Notes under the pieces: generated by a model
Told to the model about the DNA's origin: nothing
What the model saw: only the letters and a program-made list of their open reading frames with translations
Database searches by the model: none
Source of the DNA: Neocallimastix lanati (nom. inval.)
Taxonomy: Eukaryota > Neocallimastigomycota > Neocallimastigomycetes > Neocallimastigales > Neocallimastigaceae
NCBI GenBank assembly: GCA_016946835.1
Contig: JACVTC010000066.1
Span: 519,501 to 583,500 of the forward strand
Length of the DNA stretch: 64,000 bases
Direction of reading: 5' to 3'
Made by a program: the position numbers and the translations under genes
Shown here: positions 8,907-20,166 of the stretch, one piece after another
Numbering within the stretch: position 1 is the first letter of the stretch
How the letters are laid out: every line of letters begins with the position of its first letter

Positions 8907-11900
8907 TTATCAATTATAATAATTATAATACTTTAATTCATATAAAATTAATATAGTTCTATATATTAGAATATATAATTAATTTAATACCTATTTCTTA
9001 TAAATAGATTAGATTATTTATATTAGAAATAGAGAACTCTTTTGTAAAATTTTAGGAAATAGAATTATTATTTTAATTGTACGAATATTATAATTTTATT
9101 AATAAAATTTACTAAACTACCATTATTTAAAACCCACTGCTTATAAATTATTACACATAAAAGTCCCGCATATCATAATGACAATCACGTGTTTACATTA
9201 TTTAATATTTAATATATATTAATTTCAATAAGTTAATAATATTTAGTTAATTAGTTGGCCTAGACTAGTTCCTAAATATTTTAATAAAGTTAATTTAATA
9301 ATAATTATTATATTATTATTTATTAATATTGAAATTCAAATAACTGAATTATCGAAATTGAAATTGAATTGAAATTCAGTTATTATCTTAACAATAATTG
9401 TTAAAATTAAGATATAAAATAGTTTTATAATTAATAACGTTACTAGGTTAATATGTTGAATTATATATTAATAATCCAACAATAATTAATTAATAATAAT
9501 ATAAAAATAATATAAGATAAATAGTTAAGTTATTTAAACACTTAATATCTAAGAATATTTTAAATAATAATTTCTTTGAAGGATTTATAAAAATATTTAT
9601 TTATTGAATTATTAGTATATAATTATTGTAAATACAATAACCTTACAAAGAACATATAAGATAGATTTTTACATCTTTCTTTTATACTTTGTAAGTTACA
9701 TAATAATAATATTTAATTATAAGATATTAATAATATAGTAATATGAATATTAATAAAATATTAAGATAATAACAATATTGATATGTTTAAAATATCTAAT
9801 ATAACTAAATAAATTTAATTTATAATTATATAATTAATTTGAATAATTAAAAATAGTAGTTAATATATATGATGTAAACATATATATAAACATAATATAA
9901 ATAAATACATGTGACGTCATATGTAGATAATTGAAATTATTAATATAAATCTTATTTACTAATATTCTCAGAATTATTAGGCCTAAGATAATTCTTTAAA
10001 TATTAAACAAGAATTTATATTAATTATTAATTATTTAAATATATATATTATTTATAATTAAATAAATAATATTTTTTAACTATTGAAATGTAAATAACTG
10101 AAATTGAGATTTCAATTCAGTTATAATTTCAACAATAATATATTACTTATATAATATAAATACTTATTAATATTGTAACGAAACTCATAACTAGCAAATT
10201 AGTAACCATGGTTCAATGGTAAGTTACCGTGAATATCGGGCTGAACCCTTAGGATTCGACATCTACTATCTCCAAATTTTAATAATTTTTTATTTATTAT
10301 AACTAGAATATTAAAGAAATTGCTAGTGTTTATCGGTTAAGTAATTGAACCGATAAAACTAGAAAAATCTATTTTATTAATAATTTTTATCATTTTTTAT
10401 CAAAGATTCATTTTCTAGAAAGAAAACTTGTTTTCTTTAATTTTCTTTAATTTTCTTTTAATTCTAATAATTACTAATAATTACTAATATTACTAATAAC
10501 AACTGATAACTTAAAATAATTATTTTTCCCTAAAAACTATAAATAGGTGTAAAATTTCATAATAAAATGTTTTTACTTTATGCATTTATTAATTAGTTTT
10601 AAAGTAATTTAAAATATTACAATAATTAATTAATAAAATAATAGATTATAATTTTATTAATAAAAAAAAAAACTTATTTTAATAAAATATATTTTGAATT
10701 ACTTTTGTTTCAAGAACCTTTTATATAAAAAACTTTAATAATAATCTTAAGTAACATTAAGATTAGTTACAAATATATTTCTTATTTAAAATTAATATAA
10801 ATACTTAAATTATCAATATATTCTTATTAATATTTTATTCTTATCAACTTATTATTAATGTCAAGTTATATATTAAAATTCTAGATAGTTTTTTTAACCA
10901 ATATTTATTCATTATATTAACAATAAAAACTAATTTCTTAATAGTATTACTAATACATATAAATACAAAAGAAAATTATATATATTATTAATATATGTTT
11001 ATTATGATCGATAATGTTATTCTTTTAAGAATTAATTATAATAATATTAAATAATTTAAAATTAATATTATTTTACATATAAATGGAAGATTTAATAAGT
11101 TATAATTACTAAACCACATTATTATTTTCTGCAAAATTGATAAAACTATCTTTTCAATATATTAATATTACATTAGTAATAAATTAGGATAGATATTTTA
11201 TTTATTTTATAAATACTTAAATTAATATAAATTTATTAAATATAATTTAAAAATTAACAACTATTATTAAAAAGAATAAAAAGTAAGAAATGGCTTTACC
11301 ATATCTAATTAATTTTAAAAATATAAAAGAAATTGTAAAGATTTAATAAAATCTTTAATAATTAATTATTACATAATTAATTAATGTAATAAAATTACAT
11401 AAATTTATGATTTACATATATGAAATTTAATTATAAATTTATGTAAACTTTTCATAAAGGATAAATTATTATTTAAATAATTTTGGTTAATAAATTTAAT
11501 TTAAATAATTTATTAAAGTTAGTTAATTTAGTTTAGTTTATTTAAAATAGTTATTCTATTTAACTTAGTTTAGTTAGTTTAAAATACTTTAAAATTAATT
11601 TCGGAATAGTTTTAAATAGTTAAAATTAGTTTAAATAGTTTACAAAAATAGTTTTGAATTGTAAATATATAAACATTAGTATTAATAATATTTATATTAT
11701 AAATATCTAATAAATGAGTTGTTATTGAATTTAATTATTATTGTAAATAAGTTGAAAGTTTATTGAATTAATTATTGTTTAGTTTTAGTTAATTATTATT
11801 TAATAAAATTATTAATAAATATTTTGTTTATAAATAAATAGTAATATATGTATATTAATAGGTTTAATATATTAAATTGTTATCATGAAAAAATATAAAT

Positions 11901-12240
11901 ACATGTAAAATTCATTATTTAAATCGATGTATTAGTTATTGACTATCAACTAGTTAATAACGATAAGTGATTTGTTTTTATTAATTAATAAAGATTATTT
12001 TATTTAAAAAAACAAAATTTTATTACGTGTTCTTTTAATTTTAGTGCTAAGATTTTGCTATTTGTAATCAATTATATTTATTTATTATTAATAGCATATT
12101 GTATGAAAAATATAAAGAGTAAAATTTACCTGAATTAAAAATAGTAGTGAAAATAAAATATAAAAAAGAATATTAAATAAAGATTATATTAAAAATGAAT
12201 ATATATATAGAAACTATAATATTGAATTACTTTCATATTA
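8907..12240. repeat. AT-rich stretch built of old LTR-like repeats
   Basis: No gene is supported. Several segments recur in the window. About 9160-9420 and 9890-10140 are diverged direct copies of each other, both with GGCCTA and then TTGAAAT..AAATAACTGAA. About 11080-11360 recurs at 42190-42480, with shared ACTAAA(A)CCACA and ATGGCTTTACCAT. About 11460-12020 recurs inside the gypsy element at 23125-23740, with shared AAAAATATAAATACATGTAA. A perfect CRE-type TGACGTCA sits at about 9912. These look like layered solo-LTR remains; none has a target duplication I could find. Confidence 0.55.
10174..10550 (+). repeat. LTR-like repeat with tRNA-like A/B boxes and TATA
   Basis: It begins TGTAACGAAACT, the same kind of terminus as the inserted LTR at 38004-39266 read on minus. 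At 10209-10219 TGGTTCAATGG fits the Pol III A-box consensus, and at 10252-10262 GGATTCGACAT fits a B-box, with tRNA-like spacing. About 320 bp on, CTATAAATAGG (about 10538) is a TATA box. The middle does not fold into a full tRNA, so this is not annotated as a tRNA gene. The far end is not defined. Confidence 0.5.
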
Positions 12241-12531
12241 AAATTTTGTAGTATTATTATTATACATTAAATTTAAATTATATTCATATTTAACTTTATT
12301 TCTATAATTAATATTTAAAAGATGTTTATATTCAAAAATTTTATTCATAGTATTATCCCTATAAGATAATAAATATTTATTATTATTTTTGAAATGCTTT
12401 AAATTTCTTCCATATCTAGATTTATAGTTATTAGAACAATGAGTAATTTTTCTCTTTAAATCTTCAATTAGTCTTAAACATTGAATATATATCGAGTTCT
12501 GAGATTTTATTTCTTTTTTCTGTTTTTTCAA

Positions 12532-12888
12532 TTACATAAAAGAATTAACAAAACAAACAGAGACTTTACAAATTATAAATATAATCTAAAAAGAAATAGT
12601 TTTGTTATAAATACAAAAACAACTATTGAACAATTTAATACATTTAAAAACAATTACGAACACGATATTAACATAATCAAACAAGACATTACAAAATTGG
12701 AAATGAAAATGATTCAGCAATCACGTGTACAAGAAATGAAAATTGGTAATTTAAATAAAACAATTAGCATCCTACAGAATGAAATAGAAGCCATTCGAAG
12801 AGGCTTAGGAGGCTTACCAAATATGAAAAATCACAAACCAATCAACGAAATGTCTACGGAAGAAATAATAATTCCTTCAATTCTTTAA
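12532..12888 (+). CDS. Coiled-coil protein fragment, family not recognised
   Basis: An open frame of about 118 codons ending at TAA 12886-12888. It has no ATG near its start; the first in-frame Met is well inside, so its 5' part is missing or lies in an unseen exon. The middle, QFNTFKNNYEHDINIIKQDI onward to EIEAIRRGL, shows a clear heptad pattern of I/L/M at a/d positions over about 70 residues. The last 17 codons (from NEMSTEEIIIPSIL) lie in the left arm of a large inverted repeat. Codon positions are richer in G/C than the flanks, which supports past coding. Similar coiled coils occur in the middle of several viral and transposon DNA-binding proteins, but nothing here proves that link. Confidence 0.4.
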   Translation, partial: LHKRINKTNRDFTNYKYNLKRNSFVINTKTTIEQFNTFKNNYEHDINIIKQDITKLEMKMIQQSRVQEMKIGNLNKTISILQNEIEAIRRGLGGLPNMKNHKPINEMSTEEIIIPSIL

Positions 12889-13086
12889 ATGGTATCATCA
12901 ACATAGATAATTAGTTATATTTAAATTATTTAAATTAGATAAATTAAATTTTAATTAAATATATTAATATAATATAAAATAAAATATATAGTAAAATAGT
13001 TTATAATAAGATATTTTAATAATATGTAAAAGTATAAATAAGATGAAAAATCATGTAATTTTATTCCTTATCTTGTAAATTTTTTA
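12836..13086 (+). repeat. Large inverted repeat, left arm
   Basis: About 250 bp that returns in reverse complement at 13448-13694 with a few mismatches and short indels. It starts at AACCAATCAACG inside the coiled-coil ORF and ends at CTTGTAAATTTTTT. The arms bracket a 361-bp spacer. Confidence 0.85.
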
Positions 13087-13447
13087 TTTTACTTAAACTT
13101 CAATAAAATTCTTATTTTATTTAAGTACTATCAGAGCTTTCTCATCAAATACTATGATTTTGCTCTTAAAGAAAATCAGAAAGACGGACGAGGTTTCTTT
13201 GATAGGTTTTGACAGTAAACGTTTCAAGGTAAAAGCGTGTTTATTTCAATCTTTGTTAATTAAACACTAAAATTTATATAATTACACTTGTGTTTGTAAT
13301 ATATATTTTTTACTTTATTTATTATATTTGTTTATTAAAAAGTGATCAGTTTTTTAAGAATACAAATATTATATAAAGGATTTTATTATGTTTTTTAAAG
13401 AAAAATGAAATAAAATTGTTATTATTTTTATATTATTACTTTTATCC
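13087..13447. other. Spacer of the large inverted repeat
   Basis: About 360 bp. Its first third (about 13140-13240) has higher GC than the rest and open reading such as YYDFALKENQKDGRGFFDRF, or in another frame a 38-codon ORF from ATG at 13161. It is followed by AAGGTAAAAG, which could act as a splice donor. The rest is plain AT. Function unknown. Confidence 0.35.
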
Positions 13448-13694
13448 TAAAAAATTTACAAGATAAGGAATAAAATTACATGATTTTTCATCTTATTTAT
13501 ACTTTTACATATTATTAAAATATCTTATTATAAACTATTTTACTATATATTTTATTTTATATTATATTAATATATTAAATTAATATTTAATTTAATTTAA
13601 ATAATTTAAATATAACTAATCATCTATGTTGATGATATCATTTAAAGAATTGAAGGAATTATTATTTCTTCCGTAGACATTTCGTTGATTGGTT
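13448..13694 (-). repeat. Large inverted repeat, right arm
   Basis: Reverse complement of 12836-13086. Its outer edge at GATTGGTT runs straight into the next coding-like frame (FVDWLTSLYS), so both outer edges of the repeat touch coding-like DNA. Confidence 0.85.
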
Positions 13695-14218
13695 AACGTC
13701 TCTTTATTCTACAAGTGAAAGCGAAAGAAATAAAGAAATTAAAGAAAAGATAAACAAAAACCGTTGGTATTATTTAAAAAATCAAAAATCTGATATTATT
13801 ACATTGAAGAAATCCGTTTTTATGAAATATCGTAATGATAAGAAATTTTTAGGTTATAGATTTAAGGCCGACTTTGAGAATGCTGAATATGAATTATTAG
13901 TAATTCAATACGTGAATGAAAAAGAAGAATTAAAGAAGATTGGTAAGATATTATTCTATAGGGAAAGCTACCTTGAATTAAGAAATCATGAAAAAATCAG
14001 GAATTTATTTAGAAAATATATAGGAGGAAATGAAAGGGACTTTTTAACTGAAAATAAAGACTCCGAATTACTATAAATGGTGCTTTTTAGTTCATAGAAA
14101 TAGATTAATTTATATTAAAGAATTAATTATTAAAATAAAACCAAATGTAAATTTAAGAAATATTAATAGTTATGATGATGTATTTAATGTATTATTACTT
14201 GAAAACATTAAAAATTAA
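13675..14218 (+). pseudogene. Basic, charged unknown protein, broken
   Basis: Coding-like DNA with no good ATG start. One frame runs from the repeat edge to a stop at 14074-14076 and reads as a Lys/Glu-rich helical protein with aromatic residues (for example KKFLGYRFKADFENAEYELL and ILFYRESYLELRNHEKIRN). A second coding-like stretch (WCFLVHRNRLIYIKELIIKI onward) follows to about 14218. I do not recognise the family. The local arrangement (coiled coil, inverted repeat, basic domain) could be remains of a mobile or virus-derived gene, but this is speculation. It appears broken at least once and lacks its 5' end. Confidence 0.4.
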
Positions 14219-15167
14219 AATAAAATAAATGAATAAAATAAATAAACTATTAAACCCTACAACCTTTATTATTAAATATCGAGCAGCTATCGAGCAGCTA
14301 ATATTTTTCATGTAATAAATTATAACAAATATTTTTAATAAAGATTTTTAATAAAACATTTTTTTTATATTTTTTTTATTATTATTTTTAGTTGTATTTA
14401 CAATTTTTGATGAAATTAATAATAACCCGATCCATAACAAATTGATAAACAATGAAATTATTAAATCAAAAATCATAATAAAAACCCAATTAAGACTTAA
14501 CCTATGGAGGTCTATGTAAAATGTTAATAACATAAGATATTTTTAAATCGTCTGTGGAAAGAGTTAATATTTATTATTTATTTTACTATATATTAATTTA
14601 TTCAATATTATTCTATAATTTAATTTTTTATTATTTCTATATTATTACTAATAAATTTTTTTTGCATTTCGATAAATTGTTTTGTGTTATCTAATTCTAT
14701 AACTTAATTATTATTTTACATTATCTAACTATTGAATTATACTCAATTATTATTGTAATAATTTAATTATAAAATTAATTATAATTAAATTATTAATAGT
14801 TAATATTAGCTCTGACTGTTAATATTAAGGGTTAGAAAAGAATCAATATATATATGAAGTAATTGGAAAAACACTAATTAACAGATTCGTTGATCTAATC
14901 TAATGATAGAAAATAAAAGAATAAAAGAATAAAAGATATTTTGACCATAAAAATATAAATTTACATATATAGGAAAATAATATATTTAAATATTAAATTA
15001 TGTAGTAAACAAAATACAGAATAAATTATAAAATATATAATACCTTATATAATATAAAATATTGTTTTAGTTTCATAGTTTAATTTAAATAAATAACTAA
15101 AACAAATAAATTTAATATTTAAATAATTAAAACATTATTTAAATGTAAAAACTATCCAAATAATTTT
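14219..15167. other. AT-rich non-coding stretch
   Basis: No gene is supported. There is a short tandem duplication of ATCGAGCAGCT at about 14278-14300. A 61-codon minus ORF (14348-14533) is hydrophobic low-complexity and has no supporting signal. Confidence 0.6.
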
Positions 15168-15324
15168 TGTTATAATATTAATATATCTGTGTAAGATATA
15201 TTACCAGTAATAATAATAAGCCACATATTATGTTAATTATAAATACCACAAAAAATGTTTAATTTTATAAAAATAAATACTATTCCAATATTTTCACATA
15301 ATAAAGATATTCTTATTTCTAAAA

Positions 15325-15337
15325 GATTAAGAGTGTC
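15325..15337 (+). promoter_or_regulatory. Primer-binding site of the small LTR element
   Basis: GATTAAGAGTGTC directly follows the first LTR copy. It matches the primer site at 33627 except for one or two bases, so the same tRNA-Lys-type internal primer is inferred. Confidence 0.55.
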
Positions 15338-15640
15338 AGTCTTACCGGATTGAGCAAAGACGTGAAAGTTAAGTATTCAATATAATAAAATTAAATATAA
15401 ATATATATATAATCTAATTTTAAATTTTATATTATTTTAAAATTAATAATTTTAATAACACATTTTTATTGACTACAAATTTACTACAATTAAATTCATC
15501 CAAATAAATATATTAAAATTACAAAATATGTTTTACATAAGCGTGAAAAGATAAGTACTTCAGTAATAATATATATAGAGCTGAAAAAATATAGTCAGAA
15601 GATATATAAAAAATAATAAATATTATATATATAATAAATC

Positions 15641-15993
15641 GAGCTGAAAAGATAGTATAGTCAGCCGATATAATAAAAAATAAATAAATAAAAAATAATA
15701 TTAAATAGTTTACTAATATTCTTTAATTTATTATTTAATTTATTAATTTTTTTTTTTTAATCATTTAATAAAATATGTGATATGATTTATTCATAATTTT
15801 ATTTAATAAATACTATTAATTAAATTTTTTAATTATTTTTTAATTTTTATTTAGTATTTTTTAATTTCAAATTTATGTTAATATCATCAGTTGACTATTT
15901 AATTTTCATCTTGATATTAATTTTATTTTATTTAATTATTTTTACTACTAGTAATTTCATTACATCATCGGCTGACCATAATATTTTCAGCTC
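15641..15993. repeat. Inverted repeat inside the small LTR element
   Basis: The left arm at about 15641-15670 (GAGCTGAAAAG .. AGTCAGCCGAT) pairs with the right arm at about 15964-15993 (ATCGGCTGACC .. TTTTCAGCTC). A weaker third copy of the left arm lies at about 15578. The arms are far richer in G/C than their surroundings, so the pairing is not an AT-composition effect. In RNA it could form a long-range stem. Confidence 0.7.
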
Positions 15994-16666
15994 ATTGTAT
16001 CATCGTTATTAATAAAGCTTCGTAGTACAATATTTAATGTAATAAAAATAGTAATAAATTAATAAAATCAAATATAAATAAACGTTCAAATGTGAATGTT
16101 TAATAACAAATTATAAATATATTAATCAAGAGTCAACAGAATTAAATATTATCCTATTTCTTAAATCTATTATATGGTATTCATATTTAGCTACCAAATT
16201 TTACTTAATCATATAGTACAAAATCAAAAAATGTAGTTAAATAATAAATATTCACGAATTCAGAATCAAAATGCAAATCAAAAAATATAAAAAAAAATAA
16301 TATCATCGTGTTTATCATATTCTTCTAAAATATTATAATCTTTATAATTTATTCTTTGTATAATCATATTAAAAATAAAAACATTATTTTATATTGCAAT
16401 ACTTATTTTATATTACTATTCAACTTTTATCCAAAGTTAGACTTGAGGGGGAATGTTAGAAATATAAAATTCTATAATTACATTAATTTAAGGAGTAATG
16501 ATGATATCTAATACAGATATATTATAAATAATATATCTGTATTAGATATATTATCAGTAATAATAATAAGAGGCATATTTTGTCAATTATAAATATCATA
16601 AAAATTTAATTTTAAAAAAATATAACTATTCCATTTTCACATAATAAAAAGATTCTTATTTCTAAA

Positions 16667-18364
16667 ATAGTTCAACACCTTTCTATTCGAGTTATTGTAA
16701 AAAACTCTAATATTAACTTTTAATAATTATTTATTTAATATTATAATATTTGAATACAATTAAGTTAATAGTAACACTAATCCGTTAATTATGAAAATTC
16801 ATGTTATTTATACAAAAGAATATATTTGATTGGAAACATGATTGGTTTATTTAAACATTTATTATAAAATAACTAAAAATAAATTTAACTATATATAGAA
16901 ACTAATAAAAAATAAAATAAAATAATTGTACATTTAACGTACAAAATTAAACAAAGATTTTTTTTGATTAGCTAGAATTGATAACTGTTTTAAGATACAT
17001 TACGTTACCACAATAATATTATTGGATAGGTTAAAGAATAATTATTTAAAATTAATATCAGTGTTTCTTGCAACAACTCGAAAAGACAGATGCTGAATTA
17101 TCTTTGCCTTTTATTATTTATTATTCGTTATTTTAGTTTATATTAAACTTACCTTTTACAACCATTCATGGTAAAGAATGGAGTAATAATCAATATTCTA
17201 TAACCTGGCTAATTACTAATGTCACAAATATTAGTGGATTTAAAATTGAAATTCATTAATAAATCAATTGAAATTTAATTTCGTTATTGACAAATTTATT
17301 TTAATTTCGATTTTTATTATAAAAATAAATATTAGGAATAATAAATAATTAGAAGTAAAAGGGTTTGGACTAATTTATTAAAGATAATTTAATTTAATCT
17401 AACCCTTAAAATTGACAAAAATAATTCGAAGAAAAATAGAGATAACTTGACAAATAATGGAAATAGTACATTGAGATGTCCCTCCAAAATATATTCCTTA
17501 GAAAGTTACAACAGAGATCTATAATATATATTAATTTCAACTTAATTGGACCAAAAGGACACGAGATATTGGAATTTAAAGAATTTCAAATTTATAAAAA
17601 TAAATTAATTACTATCATTATAATTCAAATTGATAATAGGATTTTGAATAATTATATTTTCGTCATCAGTTCGGTTCGAAAAAGTGACATCGTTCTTAAT
17701 TAAATCGTCACTTTCCAGTGTACCATTCTTGCTTATTTCTTCATAATTAATACAGAACGAATAAATAATACTAATTGTACTTGAATAATATAGATTATTC
17801 TAACCTTATAAATTATTCTATTCTATAATTGGAACTTTCCAATATTCTTTAAATCTTACTAAATAAAAATATAAAGTTAATAAATCACCAATCAACTTAT
17901 TAAATTTTTTATTAAATCATCTATCCGATTCCATCATATTGTATTAAAATCTTTAAGTAAGAATATTGGCCTTGCCCACCCAATATATTAATATTATATT
18001 TCAATGTAATATTTTATATTGAAAATTATCAAATCAATTTAATTAGTTATTAAAATTTTCATTATAAATTTAAATTTATTTTTAAGTACTAAATTTTACT
18101 AAACCACAATAAAATATTCTTAATAATCTCTTTTATTATATATAAATATTAATATTAAACTATTATTAAATAATTCATAGTTCAATAATGTAACTACTAT
18201 TTATCAAATTAATTAATATTAACTTTTATTAAACTTAAAATAAATTATCATTAAATAATTTATTTTCTTTTATGAAGTTCAATTAATACTCTTGTAAACT
18301 TTAAATTAAAGATTTTATTAAAAACTTATTGTATCAGGTTCTTTGTATTTACCTGAAAGAGTAA
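16667..18364. repeat. LTR-like relics and AT-rich DNA
   Basis: About 16670-17170 is similar, in inverted orientation, to about 40420-41060. Shared landmarks are ACACCTNTCTATTCGAGTT, TTGATTGGAAACATG and GGTAAAGAATGGAG-like blocks. About 17250-17600 is the inverted partner of 115-480. An open frame at 17476-17703 lies inside that repeat and is not credited as a gene. From 17700 on it is plain AT except for another ACTAAACCACA motif at about 18098. Confidence 0.5.
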
Positions 18365-18570
18365 CGCTTGGGTGATGGAAATCAATGGCATAAAGAGTGC
18401 CATCATCATGATAATAACGAGAGAAAACAAGATAGCGCTAAGGATACCAGCATGATTATGGTTATCGGATTAGATTATTCAAATTCCAGTGACCTTAAAC
18501 TTGATCAACAAATGACTGGAAAGAACAAGTGTCGTCGTGAGTCCGATGTAAATTCGCTTTAAATGATTTG
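18365..18570 (-). pseudogene. Membrane-protein exon-like island
   Basis: A 200-bp island of distinctly higher GC in AT desert. On minus one frame gives a long hydrophobic run, AGILSAILFSLVIIMMMALF then MPLISITQALLFQ, followed by GTAAATAC, a plausible splice donor. Further upstream on minus another frame gives RIYIGLTTTLVLSSHLLIKF, also membrane-like. The two are not in one frame and no start is visible. The plus strand has a 64-codon hydrophilic ORF over the same bases. I prefer the minus reading because of the membrane pattern and donor, but cannot name a family. It is likely a broken host gene. Confidence 0.35.
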
Positions 18571-18956
18571 ATATAAAACGTAAATAAAAACATTAATTAT
18601 TAATAAATTATTTTATTAATTACATAAAAATAAATTAATAAATCATTTGCAAATTCGTGATATAAATAAAGCGTGATCGAAAATAACGTGATAAAATTAA
18701 AATTATGTAAAGACATAAAATTATGCAAGAGCATAAAAATTAATGTAAATATAAAATTAAAATAATTTATAAATTTCTTTTTATTATTTTTATTATTTTT
18801 GTATTGATATTTTATTTTATTATATTTTTAATTATTTTTAATAATTATTATTTTATATTAATATTTTATATTTTATTAATTATAATAAATTTTATATTTT
18901 TATTATTATTTTATGAATAATTTATTTTAATATTTTATATTTTATTTTATACTTTA

Positions 18957-19055
18957 TGTAACGAAATCTTCAGTGGTAGACTCGGGGTTGATTCTTATGG
19001 ATTTAAAATCAAGCAGGGGGGGGGGACGGGTGTTACCCTGCTTTGATTTTAACAA
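18957..19055. repeat. LTR-terminus-like island with G10 hairpin
   Basis: It starts TGTAACGAAATCTTCAGT, which equals the reverse complement of the end of the inserted LTR at 39249-39266. It continues into a hairpin: TTAAAATCAAGCAGGG (about 19003-19018) pairs with CCCTGCTTTGATTTTAA (19036-19052). The loop side contains a run of ten G (19016-19025) and then ACGGG. It is the only long G run in the window. Confidence 0.6.
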
Positions 19056-19979
19056 AAAAAAATCTTTTTATTAAAAAGTATTTATTATTTATTAATATAA
19101 AATTTTATTTTTGAAGTAGACATATTTAATTTTTAAGAAATTGTTACAATATTTATATTTTTTTATAAATTTAAAGTATGATTAGTTGTTTATAATTTAA
19201 GTAATTTTATAGAATTATTGAATTAATTTTATATCAATAATTCATTTTTGTTTTAATTTTTATAAATATAATAATATAATATTCAAATATAATTTAATTA
19301 AAAATAATTATAAAATAAATATATAGAAAATAGTTTTTACTATTTTCTTTGATATTTTTAAGTTAAATAAATTGTTTTTAAAGATTAATATAATAAATTT
19401 AATAATCTTTAATTATTTTAAATAATACTTGTAATTATTTTCAAAATAAAATAAAATTTTTATAATATTTAATTAATAAATTTGATAATAATAATTTTTA
19501 TAATAAGTAAAAATTTTTAATAATAATTTTTAATAATAAATTTAATTAATAATCTTAATAATTTTATAATAATATTTAATAGTTATAATAAATAAATTTT
19601 TATAATAATATTTAATAATTTTAATAATTTTATAATATTAATAGTTTATAATAATTTTTATAATAATATTTAATTAATAATTTTAATAATTTTACAATAA
19701 TTTTTATAATAATATTTAATTAATAGTTTTAATAATTTAGTATCTTAAAAGTATAATTTTAATATTTACAATTGTATTTTAATATATACATATATTTAAT
19801 AATATAACAATAAGGTAATTAATTAAAATTGATTTACATTATTTACAAGTTAAAATTAATTTATATCAAAATAAATTAAATTTTATTATTAAGTTTAGAT
19901 TATCAAGAATATAGGAAAGTACAATTTAGTAAAGAATTATTAATAATAAAATAAAGGTTATTAATTCATTCTTTACCAT
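19056..19979 (-). repeat. AT-rich region, probable 3' LTR of gypsy element A
   Basis: Nearly pure A/T with TTTAATAATTTTA-type quasi-repeats and no ORF. On minus it starts TGGTAAAGAATGAATT just after a polypurine tract, where a 3' LTR is expected. The far end and the partner LTR were not found, so the LTR call is an inference. Confidence 0.4.
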
Positions 19980-20166
19980 GATGCCCCCTCTAAAACTCAA
20001 GCTACTTGACTATATTCTTCAAATGAACATTCCTATTCATTTGAATTCCAGAATTTGGATCAGCCAAGGTAACCGTATTAAATTGTTTTTTTATAACTTT
20101 AAGAGGACCAACAAAATAAGGTTCTAGTTTAGTTCTTGAAAAATTTCTAACTAGAACTAAATCACC

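Larger units (their letters stand above)
15168..16666 (+). mobile_element. Small copia-like LTR pair without pol (relic or non-autonomous)
   Basis: Two diverged direct repeats, about 15168-15324 and 16454-16666, share the block from the ATATATCTGT region through CAGTAATAATAATAAG to TTCTTATTTCTAAAA. Immediately after the first copy GATTAAGAGT repeats the primer-binding start seen in the two young copia elements. Immediately before the second copy CTTGAGGGGGAA is a polypurine tract, and the repeat begins TGTTAGAAATA. The roughly 1.1-kb interior has no protein signal but holds inverted repeats. LTRs differ clearly, so it is old. It could be a deletion derivative or a TRIM/LARD-type element using the copia machinery. 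Confidence 0.65.

Noticed and set aside
10200-10285. tRNA gene
   Set aside because: A- and B-box fits exist but no acceptor stem or full cloverleaf forms, and the same module recurs inside an LTR-like insertion.
12238-12531. Minus 97-codon Lys/Asn-rich ORF
   Set aside because: Composition is that expected from AT-rich DNA, and no motif or partner exon was seen. I could not exclude it but cannot support it.
17476-17703. Plus 75-codon ORF
   Set aside because: It lies in a repeat shared in inverted orientation with about 115-400, and the other copy is not open.
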